A stretch of DNA of 64,000 nt from an uncultured Bacteroidota bacterium (GTDB taxonomy: Bacteria; Bacteroidota; Bacteroidia; Chitinophagales; Chitinophagaceae): the NCBI GenBank assembly GCA_903858475.1, contig CAIOIZ010000011.1:18218-82217 (forward strand), in the 5' to 3' direction. Under the pieces are notes generated by a model. It made no database searches. It saw only the letters and a list, made by a program, of their open reading frames with translations, and had not been told where the DNA came from. The translations under genes were made by a program, and so were the position numbers. This document shows, in pieces, positions 45,355 through 55,501 of the stretch (position 1 is the first letter of the stretch; every line of letters begins with the position of its first letter).

Positions 45355-47217
45355 ATGACTGCAAATGAATTTTCACATATTGCCAATACCATACCTGTAA
45401 ACCCGGGTATCTATAAATATTTTGACTCGCAAAACCATTTACTCTATGTAGGGAAAGCAAAAAATTTACGCAAGAGAGTATCCTCCTATTTTTCCAAAAC
45501 AGTCAATAGCAATAAAACCCTAGAACTTGTACAACGTATCCATCACATTGAATTTACCATAGTCAACAATGAACAGGATGCTTTTTTATTAGAGAATAAT
45601 CTTATCAAGGAATACCAACCGAAATACAATATCATGTTAAAGGATGGCAAGAGCTATCCTTTCATTGTGATAAAAAAGGAACCCTTTCCGCGCATTTTCT
45701 TTACCAGAAGAATCATCAATGACGGGTCTACTTATCTTGGCCCATATACTTCTGTGCAAAATGTAAGAGAATTACTGGACTTTATTAAGCAAAATATACC
45801 CCTCAGAAATTGCACCCTAGCGCTGACTGATAAAAATATAGAAAAGAAGAAGTTCAAAGTATGCCTAGAGTATCATCTTGGTAATTGCAAAGGACCTTGT
45901 GAAGCGTTTCAATCTGCAACAGAATATGAAGCCGGCATCCAACATATTAAAAACATCTTACAAGGCAACGTAGCGCCCGTGATACAAGCATTTAAAAAAG
46001 AAATGAAAGAAGCTGCCGCTACACTGGCATTTGAAAAGGCAGAATTGCTAAGAAAAAAAATTGAACACCTCCAAGGCTATCAAGCCAGTTCAACAGTAGT
46101 GAGTTCTAAATTAGGAACCCTCGATGTATTTTCTATCTTAGAAGAAAATGATACAGCCTATATCAATTACCTGGCGGTTCAACATGGTGCTATAATTCAA
46201 ACCAAGACAATTGAGGTAGAAAAGAAATTAGCTGAATCAGCTGCAGAAGTATTGCCCTATGCAATAGATTATTTACGCAAGCAATTCAACAGCAAGGCCA
46301 CTGAAATCATTGTTCCTATGGAGATTGATTTACCGGATGATCAAATAAAATTGACCATCCCGCGTGCTGGTGAAAAGAAAAAGCTCTTGGATCTTTCCCT
46401 TAAAAATGTAAATTATTTCAGGGCTGCCTTGAAACAAAGAAAAATATTATTCCTTGAAGAAAAAACGGCCGATGAAAAACAAAAAGTATTGAAGCAATTA
46501 CAGGATGACCTACATATTCGCCATTTACCTGTTCACATCGAATGTTTTGATAATTCCAATTTTCAGGGAAGCTATCCTGTAAGCGCCATGGTTTACTTTG
46601 CCAATGGCGAACCCAATAAAAAAGAATACAGAAGATACCACGTGAAGACGGTGAAAGGCATCAACGATTTTGCCAGCATGCAAGAAGTGGTTTTTAGGCG
46701 ATATAAAAGGTTATTGGAAGAACAAACATCCTTACCACAATTGATAATTATCGATGGAGGTAAGGGCCAATTAAGTGCTGCTATGGAAAGCATTCGACAA
46801 TTGTCAATAATGGCGAGCAATGGTGAAAAAGACCCGTTTGCATTTACTACTATTGTAGGGCTGGCAAAAAATGAAGAAGAACTGTTTTTCCCTGGCGACA
46901 CCGAATCAATTAAATTAGCATGGAATAGCGAAAGCCTTAAATTAATACGCCGGATTCGGGATGAGGTACACAATCATGGAATCAATTTTCATCGAAATTT
47001 AAGGAGTAAAGGGGCATTTAAAAACGAATTAGAAAATATCAATGGCATCGGAAAGGCCACGGCTGCCCTATTGCTGAAAAAGTTCAAATCCCTGAACAAT
47101 ATTAAATCTGCAACGGACCCTTCACTCATTGAATTGGTGGGCAGTGCTAGGACTAAATTAATACGTACTTATTTCAACAATAACCAAGGGGTACTCAACA
47201 CTGGCATTCCTTCCTAA
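45355..47217 (+). CDS. uvrC: UvrABC excinuclease subunit C
   Basis: 620 residues. The N-terminal GIY-YIG nuclease (GIYKYFDSQNHLLYVGKAKNLRKR) makes the 3' incision. The central Cys-rich and UVR regions bind UvrB. The C-terminal RNase H-like nuclease (IIIDGGKGQLSAA) makes the 5' incision. A final helix-hairpin-helix (NINGIGKATAALLLKKFKS) binds DNA. Length is typical. It ends with a terminator. Confidence 0.96.
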   Translation: MTANEFSHIANTIPVNPGIYKYFDSQNHLLYVGKAKNLRKRVSSYFSKTVNSNKTLELVQRIHHIEFTIVNNEQDAFLLENNLIKEYQPKYNIMLKDGKSYPFIVIKKEPFPRIFFTRRIINDGSTYLGPYTSVQNVRELLDFIKQNIPLRNCTLALTDKNIEKKKFKVCLEYHLGNCKGPCEAFQSATEYEAGIQHIKNILQGNVAPVIQAFKKEMKEAAATLAFEKAELLRKKIEHLQGYQASSTVVSSKLGTLDVFSILEENDTAYINYLAVQHGAIIQTKTIEVEKKLAESAAEVLPYAIDYLRKQFNSKATEIIVPMEIDLPDDQIKLTIPRAGEKKKLLDLSLKNVNYFRAALKQRKILFLEEKTADEKQKVLKQLQDDLHIRHLPVHIECFDNSNFQGSYPVSAMVYFANGEPNKKEYRRYHVKTVKGINDFASMQEVVFRRYKRLLEEQTSLPQLIIIDGGKGQLSAAMESIRQLSIMASNGEKDPFAFTTIVGLAKNEEELFFPGDTESIKLAWNSESLKLIRRIRDEVHNHGINFHRNLRSKGAFKNELENINGIGKATAALLLKKFKSLNNIKSATDPSLIELVGSARTKLIRTYFNNNQGVLNTGIPS

Positions 47218-47252
47218 TTTTATTCACCCACATAGCATCTCTAAAAATACAA

Positions 47253-47282
47253 GGAGCCGGATAGAAATCCAGCTCCGTTTTT
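47253..47282 (+). terminator. Terminator after uvrC
   Basis: GGAGC-C-GGAT / ATCC-A-GCTCC stem with one C.A mismatch, AGAA loop, then GTTTTT. Orientation plus. Confidence 0.75.
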
Positions 47283-47337
47283 AAATCCAATATCCTATGA
47301 AAAACCATGGCGAATGTACGCAAGCTTTAAATAGAAA

Positions 47338-47361
47338 AAAATACCCTATTAGTGGTATTTT
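47338..47361 (-). terminator. Second terminator for the gldKLMN transcript
   Basis: AAAATACC / GGTATTTT stem around CTATTAGT. A T-run is present only when read on the minus strand (A-run at 47335-47341), so it faces the gld genes as a backup. Confidence 0.6.
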
Positions 47362-47412
47362 ATAAAAATTATTGAGGGTATTTTGTTTTTAGAAAAAGAC
47401 TATTAAAATAGA

Positions 47413-47438
47413 AAAACCCCTCTTTTTTGAGGGGTTTT
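47413..47438 (-). terminator. Terminator after gldN
   Basis: Ten-bp stem AAAACCCCTC / GAGGGGTTTT with a six-base loop (T6 on plus, A6 on minus), 22 bp past the gldN stop. T-rich on the minus-strand exit side; it may also work on plus. Confidence 0.85.
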
Positions 47439-47460
47439 AATGATTTCAGGAATATATAGC

Positions 47461-48513
47461 TTAATAACTCCAGAGGTCTTGTTCGTAATTGAAAATTTTC
47501 TCTTTAATATTTTCGCCTTCCAATAATTGAAGGATTGGTTGATCACTCAATCCTTTGTAGTTTCTGATGTATAAGTCGTATGGATTATCCATGGTGCTCT
47601 TAATAATGCGACCATAGAACATGCGACTTTCAAACAATTCTTCCCAACTCATCCTAGCTCCGAAATTCTTTCCATTGTATACTTCATACCGTGAGAAGAC
47701 AGGCCGCATATCAGGATAATACACCCAGAACAATTCAGTTTCTCCCAGTGCAACGCCCATAGAAGTAACCACATTTTTCACTGGGGCTATACCCAATATT
47801 CTCCAGAACAAGCGAGAGCTTTCTTTATCAAAAATCACTTCTTCTTTAATTCTGAATTTATAGAATGAATCTAAGTTTACTTCAGGGGTTTTGTAATCAA
47901 CACCAACGATATTTCCCAAAGAATCATACCGATTTACAGCTACTGGTTCGCCACCTACAATTTTGGCAACATCGGCCTTGGTCATAGGGGTAGTAAAACG
48001 ATCATCCACGTTTTGAAATACTGTCACGAGGCTATCCTGAATGGCTTGCAACAAAATTGAAATGAATCGCTGATTGCCATTGTTTTCATCTGCTGAATAT
48101 CGGAATGGCAAATTGATTTTTTCACGCGTGTCTATTTCTCTCCAAATTTTATGACGATACACTGCATCATCTGCACGAAGATGTTCATAAGGCAATGGAG
48201 TTCTATCCTTAATAGCATCATCATCCACAGCAGCATCTCTACGTTGAGATGGCTTTACCAATTTGATAGGCAAGCTATCATTCACCGGAGGAGCAACAAC
48301 GGCAGCTGGAGCAGGTGTAACTGCTGCAACAGCAACTGTATCCACCTTGGGTTCAGCTGGATTAATCTTTGCCTTTGTCCTTGTCTTGGTGGTCTTTTTG
48401 GTCATAGCCCTTTTTGCAGGTGCTTTACCAGTTTTCTTTTGAGCTTCCGCATTATTTGCAAACACGGCTAAACAAAGAACAAATAAGAGATATTTTACAA
48501 AACGCTTTTTCAT
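47461..48513 (-). CDS. gldN: Type IX secretion / gliding protein GldN
   Basis: 350 residues with a signal peptide (about 1-24, AEAQ) and a Lys/Thr/Ala/Pro-rich linker before the GldN domain (DRTPLPYEHLRADDAVYRHKIWREID and EELFESRMFYGRIIK). GldN (PorN) is an outer-membrane-associated periplasmic part of the T9SS ring, binding GldK. It is the last gene of gldK-L-M-N and is followed by two terminators. Confidence 0.96.
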   Translation of the reverse strand: MKKRFVKYLLFVLCLAVFANNAEAQKKTGKAPAKRAMTKKTTKTRTKAKINPAEPKVDTVAVAAVTPAPAAVVAPPVNDSLPIKLVKPSQRRDAAVDDDAIKDRTPLPYEHLRADDAVYRHKIWREIDTREKINLPFRYSADENNGNQRFISILLQAIQDSLVTVFQNVDDRFTTPMTKADVAKIVGGEPVAVNRYDSLGNIVGVDYKTPEVNLDSFYKFRIKEEVIFDKESSRLFWRILGIAPVKNVVTSMGVALGETELFWVYYPDMRPVFSRYEVYNGKNFGARMSWEELFESRMFYGRIIKSTMDNPYDLYIRNYKGLSDQPILQLLEGENIKEKIFNYEQDLWSY

Positions 48514-48538
48514 AGCTGTTTTTATTTATGAATTATTT

Positions 48539-50044
48539 CTATTGATACAGTGCAAAAGATTTACCATCAATATTTCTTGGACCACCTGGACCATTTACTT
48601 TGATATTATCAAATGTAACAACTGATCCCGGTCCACATCGGTTGATAAAAGGTGCTAATCCAGCCAAGCTATTACCAGTTATGGAAGCAGTTGCAACGTT
48701 CGGGAAATTAGCTCCAGAAAAATATACAGTTGCACTCATTATGCTGAAACGGGTATCAAAGTCAAAATTTTCTAATTCGGCACGACAGAATTGTTGTCCT
48801 TTAAATTCTACTGATTGCATCCTGGCTTTACCAGAAGCCACTTTGAATACTGGATCAGGAATTCTTTTTACGCGGAAATCAAATTTACTTGATTTGCCTT
48901 CTGCAGTTACTGTTAAACTTGCTGCTCCAATGGTTGATACTTCAACTGATCTGTTTGATCCAGATCCAGTCAATGTACCACCTGTCAAGGATACAGTTGT
49001 TTTATCCCAGCCAGAACCAGATGAAATGGTAATTGGATTAGGTACCCCAATATAAAACACGTTCATTTTATCCAACATCACAGCGGCACCACCTGGTACA
49101 CCCACTACATATTCTACTTCTGCCTTCGCAGATTGAGGAGCTCCGTTTAAGTCAACATAATTTACCACTACTGGTACTTTATGTGCACCTGCGCCATTGG
49201 CTGTTATTTTATAAGTTCCTTTACCTTCTACTGTAGGTACACTAGATCCATTGATAGCAATCTTTGGAGCAGCTGCAGCACTATAAGCACCCACACCAGC
49301 AGTAATTTCTACTTCTTGCCCAGGCATTACATAATTAGAACTTTGACCTACTAAAATACTGAACTGATCGGGACGTACTGCTACTTCACCAATCTTATTG
49401 TGACAAAATGTTACAACTTGATTTTCGGCATTCTTCACATTGTTCTGAAACTTACTTAACATAGTAAGTGCAGCCACGGTTGGTGTCATGTGAAAATAAC
49501 CAGTAGTGAAATCTTTCTTTCCTTCCCTACCAGAGATAGGATCGGTATTTACAGGGAAATTATTTTCAAAAGCTGTTTTAATAGAACCATCAATTCCAAG
49601 AATTTTAGTTTTGAAATCGTCTAACTTCTTTTTTAATTCTAGGCCCTTCCCTTTTGTTTCAAACAAACGGGTAGAGGCATCCAAATTGTCTTCTTTAAAA
49701 TCCTCCTTGCCTTCTTTAATAACAAGTCCTGCTTCTGTTTTTAATTCTTTTTTGATATTCTCAATATAAGTATTGATTTCTTCTGAATATTTATGAGCTT
49801 CTTCCGCTCTGGGCTGCCAAATCTTTGCTTGTTCCATAGTTGTACCTTCTGCAAGTTTTTCTTGAAGGGACTTGTATAGCAAGTTGGTGGAAGTATTTAA
49901 ATTGGCATTGGAAGATTGTAAACTTTTATCTACCGTTTTAAATGATTCCAAAATTTCAGCCGAAACGTTCAGCGCAAGAATGGCAGTTAACACCAGGTAC
50001 ATGATGTTAATCATCTTTTGCCGGGGCTCTTTAGGTAAAGCCAT
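48539..50044 (-). CDS. gldM: Type IX secretion / gliding motor protein GldM
   Basis: 501 residues. The N-terminal stretch MALPKEPRQKMINIMYLVLTAILALNVSAE contains the single membrane helix that sits in the GldL pentamer of the proton-driven T9SS motor. The rest is a long periplasmic rod of Ig-like domains ending near residue 501. Linkers with charged repeats (about 75-160) are seen. It passes movement from the inner membrane to GldK/GldN. It lies 25 bp upstream of gldN. Confidence 0.97.
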   Translation of the reverse strand: MALPKEPRQKMINIMYLVLTAILALNVSAEILESFKTVDKSLQSSNANLNTSTNLLYKSLQEKLAEGTTMEQAKIWQPRAEEAHKYSEEINTYIENIKKELKTEAGLVIKEGKEDFKEDNLDASTRLFETKGKGLELKKKLDDFKTKILGIDGSIKTAFENNFPVNTDPISGREGKKDFTTGYFHMTPTVAALTMLSKFQNNVKNAENQVVTFCHNKIGEVAVRPDQFSILVGQSSNYVMPGQEVEITAGVGAYSAAAAPKIAINGSSVPTVEGKGTYKITANGAGAHKVPVVVNYVDLNGAPQSAKAEVEYVVGVPGGAAVMLDKMNVFYIGVPNPITISSGSGWDKTTVSLTGGTLTGSGSNRSVEVSTIGAASLTVTAEGKSSKFDFRVKRIPDPVFKVASGKARMQSVEFKGQQFCRAELENFDFDTRFSIMSATVYFSGANFPNVATASITGNSLAGLAPFINRCGPGSVVTFDNIKVNGPGGPRNIDGKSFALYQ

Positions 50045-50150
50045 AGTAAATTATTTTACGTTTGTTTATTTAATAGTTGTTTCCTCAGTGGAGACCTAAC
50101 TTAACAACAGTAATGAGTAAACGCTACTGCAATAAAGAAGCCTACCTCAT

Positions 50151-50906
50151 TTAGCGCCCTTGCATAGCATTCAGCATATTGCCGTACACTGCATTTAATT
50201 TACCCAAGTTGTTGGCCAAAGAACCAATTTGTTCTTTTGCTTTAGTAGCATCCTCTACACTTGACATCATTGTGGCACTGGCTTCATTTAATTTACCATA
50301 GAAATTATTCAAAGATTTCAAATGGTTATTGGCTTCTTTTAATTCCAATTCATAAATTGTATTTAAGCTGCCCAAGTTTTTGGTAAGCCCTTGTACCTGC
50401 TCATGAAATCCTTTAGCAGCTTCTGAAGCGTTGTTAAAGCTAGCCATGCTATTAGCACTTGCAGTAAATGCAGTACTCATGCTGCCCATTGCAACAGTTG
50501 CTTCTTTAGCTTTGTTGCCAAAATCAGCAGTGCTTTTTAGTACATCGCTAACATCAGAAATGCCAGCAACAGTACCTTGTAATTTATTAAAACTTTCGCC
50601 CAGTTTTTTTAGGTTAGAAGGATTGATTTCAGCATCCTGCATCATTTTGTCCATAGACAATAATGGATTAGCAACGGCTGCATCTGCAATATCATCGTCT
50701 TCTTCATGATGCTTAGGTTTCACCCACTCAATAACTGCATAGATAAAAAAGATGGCGGTTTCAGTCCACATACCAATGGTTAGCATATTATCAGCATAAG
50801 ACTGATGCGTAAGCTTTGCCCAGGCAGCAAAAATGATTACAGCAGCACCGGCACTCACCAGTACATCGATTACGGTTAAAAATGTCCTTTTTTTGTACTT
50901 AGCCAT
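50151..50906 (-). CDS. gldL: Type IX secretion / gliding motor protein GldL
   Basis: 251 residues. Two membrane helices near the N-terminus (about 10-29 and 41-62) carry the polar residue pair typical of GldL, and IEWVKPKHHEEDDD follows. The long cytoplasmic part is helical with coiled-coil potential (residues about 100-245). GldL pentamers surround a GldM dimer and form the ion-driven motor. Spacing to gldM is 106 bp. Confidence 0.96.
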   Translation of the reverse strand: MAKYKKRTFLTVIDVLVSAGAAVIIFAAWAKLTHQSYADNMLTIGMWTETAIFFIYAVIEWVKPKHHEEDDDIADAAVANPLLSMDKMMQDAEINPSNLKKLGESFNKLQGTVAGISDVSDVLKSTADFGNKAKEATVAMGSMSTAFTASANSMASFNNASEAAKGFHEQVQGLTKNLGSLNTIYELELKEANNHLKSLNNFYGKLNEASATMMSSVEDATKAKEQIGSLANNLGKLNAVYGNMLNAMQGR

Positions 50907-51023
50907 GACTTATTAAATTTTAAAGTTTTAACTGGGGATTATTTAAAGTTAGGTTTACACAATAGTTTATTGATCCTGCTTTTTTACAGGTTCTTATAAG
51001 CAATTAATTTCCGGATGATCAAG

Positions 51024-52325
51024 TTATTTTTTTCCACGTTTCTTTTGAGCCGGAGGTAAGTCAATCACGCAACGGAATCCAATGTAAGATTTAGCTGTAT
51101 CTAGGTATTCGTAGTTGCGTGTACTTGTTTGCAGATAATATCCAACATCCTTCCAACTACCACCACGTACAACTTTACGTTGCATACGAGGAGGATCGCT
51201 TTTTTTAGCATTGTAGCGAATGTCTGGGTTCAAATCGTGTTGAAAATTGTATCCTCCCTCATAATAAAGAGAAGAAGTCCATTCTGCCACATTACCAGCC
51301 ATATTATACAAACCAAAATCATTAGGCCAGTAAGCATCTGCGCGAACGGTATATAAACCACCATCTTCAGGATAATTACCGCGGCCAGGTTTGAAATTGG
51401 CTAAGAGACATCCTTTTTTATTACGAAGATAAGGTCCACCCCAAGGATAGGGAGATTGAGAACGACCACCTCTTGCAGCATATTCCCACTGTGATTCTGT
51501 TGGAAGACGAAAATCTGATTCAGGAGACCTTTTCTTTCCTTCCAAATAAGAATTAAGATAATGAGTTCTCCATTCGCAGAATGCAGTTGCCTGTTTCCAG
51601 TTAACGCCTACTACAGGATAATTACCGAATGCAGGGTGGTTGAAATATTTCTTGGCCATTGGTTCGTTGTAAGAATAAGCGAAGTCGCGAACCCAGCACA
51701 AAGTATCTGGATAGACTGGAATTTTATCTTTTAAGATGAATTTAGAACGAGGAACATTGGGGTCCCTGTTGCTAGCAGCAGCTTTAAAATCAAAAATTTC
51801 AGATTGATATACAATTTTATTAGGATCCAACTCTTTTTTACCAAAAATTCGGTTGTCAGGAGTTACAATCATGGCATCAATTTTTTCTAATGTTGCCTTA
51901 TCGCCCCATTTAATGGTCTTTGCCCTTTTCCAATCTACATATTCAGTACCATCTGGTCCTTGTTTTACCATTTGCAACAGTTTAGCAGCAATAGAATCCC
52001 TCACCCAATTGGTAAACTGGCGGTATTCATTATTGGTAATTTCTGTAGCATCCATCCAAAATCCACTGATAGACACTTGTTTATTACGAGCTGTAAATGC
52101 ATAATTGATATCCTCATCACTAGGACCCATATGAAAGGTTCCTGGGGGTACATAGACCATTCCCGGAGGCTTTGAAAGGCTCCACCTACTACCAGGCTCT
52201 ACGCCATGCAGCTGGCCATCGTTTGGCAACGATTTGCCGCCTTTGTTTTTTCCACCAAGCATTTTACAGCTTGATAAAGATACGATAGCCACTATGGCTA
52301 TCAGCGAAAATAACCTGTACTTCAT
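51024..52325 (-). CDS. gldK: Type IX secretion / gliding lipoprotein GldK
   Basis: 433 residues. Lipobox SLSSC (Cys20) with a sulfatase-modifying-factor (FGE-like) domain: FWMDATEITNNEYRQF, RLPTESQWEYAARGG, YNMAGNVAEWTSSLY and VRGGSWKD. The fold is used for structure here, and no enzymatic role is known. GldK forms the periplasmic ring with GldN under the outer membrane. The frame begins nine codons earlier, but ATG 52325 (MKYRLFSLIAIV) begins the signal peptide. It heads gldKLMN behind a recognised promoter. Confidence 0.96.
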   Translation of the reverse strand: MKYRLFSLIAIVAIVSLSSCKMLGGKNKGGKSLPNDGQLHGVEPGSRWSLSKPPGMVYVPPGTFHMGPSDEDINYAFTARNKQVSISGFWMDATEITNNEYRQFTNWVRDSIAAKLLQMVKQGPDGTEYVDWKRAKTIKWGDKATLEKIDAMIVTPDNRIFGKKELDPNKIVYQSEIFDFKAAASNRDPNVPRSKFILKDKIPVYPDTLCWVRDFAYSYNEPMAKKYFNHPAFGNYPVVGVNWKQATAFCEWRTHYLNSYLEGKKRSPESDFRLPTESQWEYAARGGRSQSPYPWGGPYLRNKKGCLLANFKPGRGNYPEDGGLYTVRADAYWPNDFGLYNMAGNVAEWTSSLYYEGGYNFQHDLNPDIRYNAKKSDPPRMQRKVVRGGSWKDVGYYLQTSTRNYEYLDTAKSYIGFRCVIDLPPAQKKRGKK

Positions 52326-52349
52326 TGTTTTTAACTTTGAGGGTATTGG

Positions 52350-52378
52350 CAAATGTAATGATAATTTTGATTTTCAAG
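52350..52378 (-). promoter_or_regulatory. Promoter of gldKLMN
   Basis: Read on the minus strand, CTTG, 17 bases, then TACATTTG. The -7 box is a perfect TAnnTTTG. It is 24 bp before the gldK ATG. The -33 box is one base off TTTG. Confidence 0.6.
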
Positions 52379-52531
52379 CACTACCAGATGCATTTCTACT
52401 TTATTTTTTTGACCTAGAAATACACCTAGAATGAGGAAAACGGAGGATTTTTATAAATATTGCGTTCCATATGTTAATTAGTAAGTTTATTTCATATTAA
52501 AATAATTTCTCTATTGCATTTATTTAATCAA

Positions 52532-54613
52532 CTATACCCTTTTATTAATCACCGACAAAGCGGCTTCTATGTTGGCAATCGGTGCTGAACAAGCATAGTC
52601 CTTACATATATAAATCCAAGTATTTCCAACTACCCCCTTGTTTTTGAGCAACGGGAAATGATCATTTGGCTCCAACGATACCTGTAAAATTTTACCTGGA
52701 ATGTATTTTTTTAACAATTCATTTTGTTTTTGAAAAGCCTCCTTTCCAATAATCACTATCTCCTTGTACCCATTTGATTGTATTTCTATACTCTTAGCCC
52801 ATATTGCAAAAGAAGATGGATATTTCAATATGGCTGCCGATAAGCCTTTTAAATCATCTGTAGCCCTTTTACGCCAATCAGAACGATCCAATACAATGGA
52901 TAAATAGTGTAGGTTTTCTGTCATGATACTATTGCCAGAAGGAACAGCTCCGTCATATACTTCTTTCTTCCTAACAATAACATCCTTTTGGTCTATTCCA
53001 GTATAAAAGAAATAACCCGCCTCTTGATCCGAAAAATGCTGCAGTACATATTCTGTCAGTGCTGCTGCTTTCAACAAAAAGCTAGCTTCCCCAGTTATTT
53101 CCTGCAAATGAATGCAGGCTTGAATTAAATAAGCGTAATCATCTAAAAAAGCAGCTGTTTTCGCCTGGCCATCTTTGTAAGTATGATACAATGCGAGTTT
53201 TGCTTCATCCACCGCAAAATTTGTTAAAACAGTATTATATAGTTGAATGGCCAAATCTTTGTATTCGATTGTACCGGTAGCTGCATATGCTTTGCAAATT
53301 GCAGTTAGCATCAAAGCATTCCAGCCCAACAAAATTTTGTCATCTGTTAAAGGACGCACCCTTTTATTGCGTGCAGCTAATAAAGTAGTAAAACCAGCAT
53401 TTAAAATCGAGTGTAATTTTTCTACCGTTAATTGCTTATTGACTACAAAATCTTCCTCCGACATCGATTTCCATAGTATATTTTTTCCCTCCCAACTAGG
53501 TTCTGTAGTAGGAAGGTTGCCACTATCTTTAATATTGAAAAAATCACAGAAAATAGCTGCATCAGTGTCCAACAAATCTTCTATTTCTTGCTTGTTCCAA
53601 ATATAAAATTTACCCTCTTCTCCTTCACTATCGGCATCCAAAGCAGCATAAAATCCTGCTCCTTCCTGGTACATTTCTCTTTTCAAAAAATTCATCGTCT
53701 GCTGTATGGCATGAGCATATCTTGAATGCCCGGTCACTTGATAGGCTTCACTCAGCACATTGAGGAAAAGGGCATTGTCATACAGCATTTTTTCAAAATG
53801 GGGGACCAACCATTCATTATCTGTACTATATCTGGCTAACCCACCACCAACCTGGTCGTATATACCACCCCATAACATTTTATCAATGCTTAGCAATGCT
53901 TGGTCTAAACAAGATTGGTCACCCGTATAAAAAGAATGCTGTAATAAATACTGTATAACAAAGGTTTGAGGAAATTTGGGAGCTTTCCCAAAGCCACCCC
54001 ATTTTGTATCGGCTGTTTGCAAAATAGTAGTGGCCAATAGAGCTGCATTAGAAGCGGTGAATACCTGCTCTTCTGTGGACTTCAAGTTTCCAAATAAATT
54101 GGATTTTGCAAGGTGCTCGGTCAGGCTATTGGCCTGGTCAATGATTTGCGATTTACGTTCCGTCCAACCCTGATGAATACCCTGGATAATGGCTGTCCAA
54201 GAAGTTCGATTAGAAGCCCTTTCAGGAGGATAATAGGTGCCTCCAAAAAATGGTTTTTTATCGGGTGTTAAAAATACATTCAATGGCCAACCACCTGCAC
54301 CTGAAATAGCTTGCACGGCATCCATATAAATATGATCCAAATCGGGCCGCTCCTCTCTATCAATTTTTATATTGATAAAATATTGGTTCATTAACTGGGC
54401 GACTGATTCGTTTTCAAAACTCTCCCTTTCCATCACATGGCACCAATGACAAGCTGCATAGCCGATACTTACCAAAATGGGTTTGTCTTCTTCAATGGCT
54501 TTTTGCAATGCTTCTTCGCCCCAGGGATACCATTCTACAGGATTATGGGCATGTTGCAGCAAATAAGGGCTGGTCTCCTTTATTAAATGATTCGTGTATT
54601 TTTTGCTGGTCAT
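52532..54613 (-). CDS. Thioredoxin-domain protein of the DUF255/YyaL family
   Basis: 693 residues. The N-terminal thioredoxin-like domain has [16 protein letters not shown] (CxxC) and [14 protein letters not shown]. The middle and C-terminal part is an (alpha/alpha)6 barrel similar to GlcNAc 2-epimerase ([28 protein letters not shown]). Human relative: spermatogenesis-associated protein 20. Function unknown; it may be a redox-active sugar or protein processing enzyme. ATG 54613 is chosen. It is 206 bp away from the gldK start. Confidence 0.9.
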   Translation of the reverse strand: MTSKKYTNHLIKETSPYLLQHAHNPVEWYPWGEEALQKAIEEDKPILVSIGYAACHWCHVMERESFENESVAQLMNQYFINIKIDREERPDLDHIYMDAVQAISGAGGWPLNVFLTPDKKPFFGGTYYPPERASNRTSWTAIIQGIHQGWTERKSQIIDQANSLTEHLAKSNLFGNLKSTEEQVFTASNAALLATTILQTADTKWGGFGKAPKFPQTFVIQYLLQHSFYTGDQSCLDQALLSIDKMLWGGIYDQVGGGLARYSTDNEWLVPHFEKMLYDNALFLNVLSEAYQVTGHSRYAHAIQQTMNFLKREMYQEGAGFYAALDADSEGEEGKFYIWNKQEIEDLLDTDAAIFCDFFNIKDSGNLPTTEPSWEGKNILWKSMSEEDFVVNKQLTVEKLHSILNAGFTTLLAARNKRVRPLTDDKILLGWNALMLTAICKAYAATGTIEYKDLAIQLYNTVLTNFAVDEAKLALYHTYKDGQAKTAAFLDDYAYLIQACIHLQEITGEASFLLKAAALTEYVLQHFSDQEAGYFFYTGIDQKDVIVRKKEVYDGAVPSGNSIMTENLHYLSIVLDRSDWRKRATDDLKGLSAAILKYPSSFAIWAKSIEIQSNGYKEIVIIGKEAFQKQNELLKKYIPGKILQVSLEPNDHFPLLKNKGVVGNTWIYICKDYACSAPIANIEAALSVINKRV

Positions 54614-54677
54614 AGTTACAAATATCAAATAAAAAAGGCAGCCGATTAGCTGCCCTTATTATAGTTCATAAAATTAT

Positions 54678-55469
54678 TTATTTCTTCTTTAAGGAATTTA
54701 GATATACTTCCAGCGCACTGACCATACTAGGTGCCATAGGATGTGGCGCTTTGATGTCTAATTTCAACCCCGCATCCTCTGCTGCTTTAAAAGTATTTTG
54801 CCCAAACACACCAATTGTTGTTCCATTCTGTTTGAATTTGGGGAAATTTTCTAACAGGCTCTTTACGCCACCCGGTGTAAAAAAACAAATGATATCATAG
54901 TTTCTACCCACTACTTCCTTAATATCGTTGCTGATAATTTTATAAAGTACGGGTGTTGCAAATTCACATTTATTAAACTTTAGGTAGTTGGTAATTTCAC
55001 TGTCAAAGGATTCGGAACAAGGGTAAAGAAATTTTTCATTATCCTTATGCTTGTTGATTACATCAAAAAGACTTTTGTTGGTGCCATCTGCACCATAAAA
55101 TACTTTGCGCTTTCTATATAAAATGAATTTCTGCAAATACAATGCAACTGCTTCTGTGATACAGAAATATTTGGTGTCCTGTGATACGGTCACTTTCATT
55201 TCATCACAACTGCGGAAAAAATGATCAATGGCATTGCGGCTGGTAAAAATTACTGCAGAATATGCGGCAATATCAATTTTTTGCTTTCTGAAATCTTTTG
55301 CAGGAATGGCTTCCACCACTATAAAAGGATGAAAATCGAGATGTACATCGAATTTAACTGCCAAATCAAAGTAAGGAGACTTAACACCTTCGGGCTTTGG
55401 TTGGGTAATTAATATTTTCTTAACTGCCTTAGTCGGTTTAGCGACTTTATTTGCTCCTTTTTTTACCAT
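54678..55469 (-). CDS. hemD: Uroporphyrinogen-III synthase
   Basis: 263 residues. Cyclises hydroxymethylbilane to uroporphyrinogen III in heme synthesis. HemD has few strict motifs; matching features are the two Rossmann-like domains, IDIAAYSAVIFTSRNAIDHFF near residue 80 and ICFFTPGGVKSLLENF near 195. It has a Lys-rich N-terminus, common in Bacteroidota. It is next to the DUF4271 gene, which often accompanies hemD in this phylum. Confidence is less than for strict families. Confidence 0.85.
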   Translation of the reverse strand: MVKKGANKVAKPTKAVKKILITQPKPEGVKSPYFDLAVKFDVHLDFHPFIVVEAIPAKDFRKQKIDIAAYSAVIFTSRNAIDHFFRSCDEMKVTVSQDTKYFCITEAVALYLQKFILYRKRKVFYGADGTNKSLFDVINKHKDNEKFLYPCSESFDSEITNYLKFNKCEFATPVLYKIISNDIKEVVGRNYDIICFFTPGGVKSLLENFPKFKQNGTTIGVFGQNTFKAAEDAGLKLDIKAPHPMAPSMVSALEVYLNSLKKK

Positions 55470-55501
55470 AGTAAATTATAATATTCAATGGTGATGCAAA
55501 T

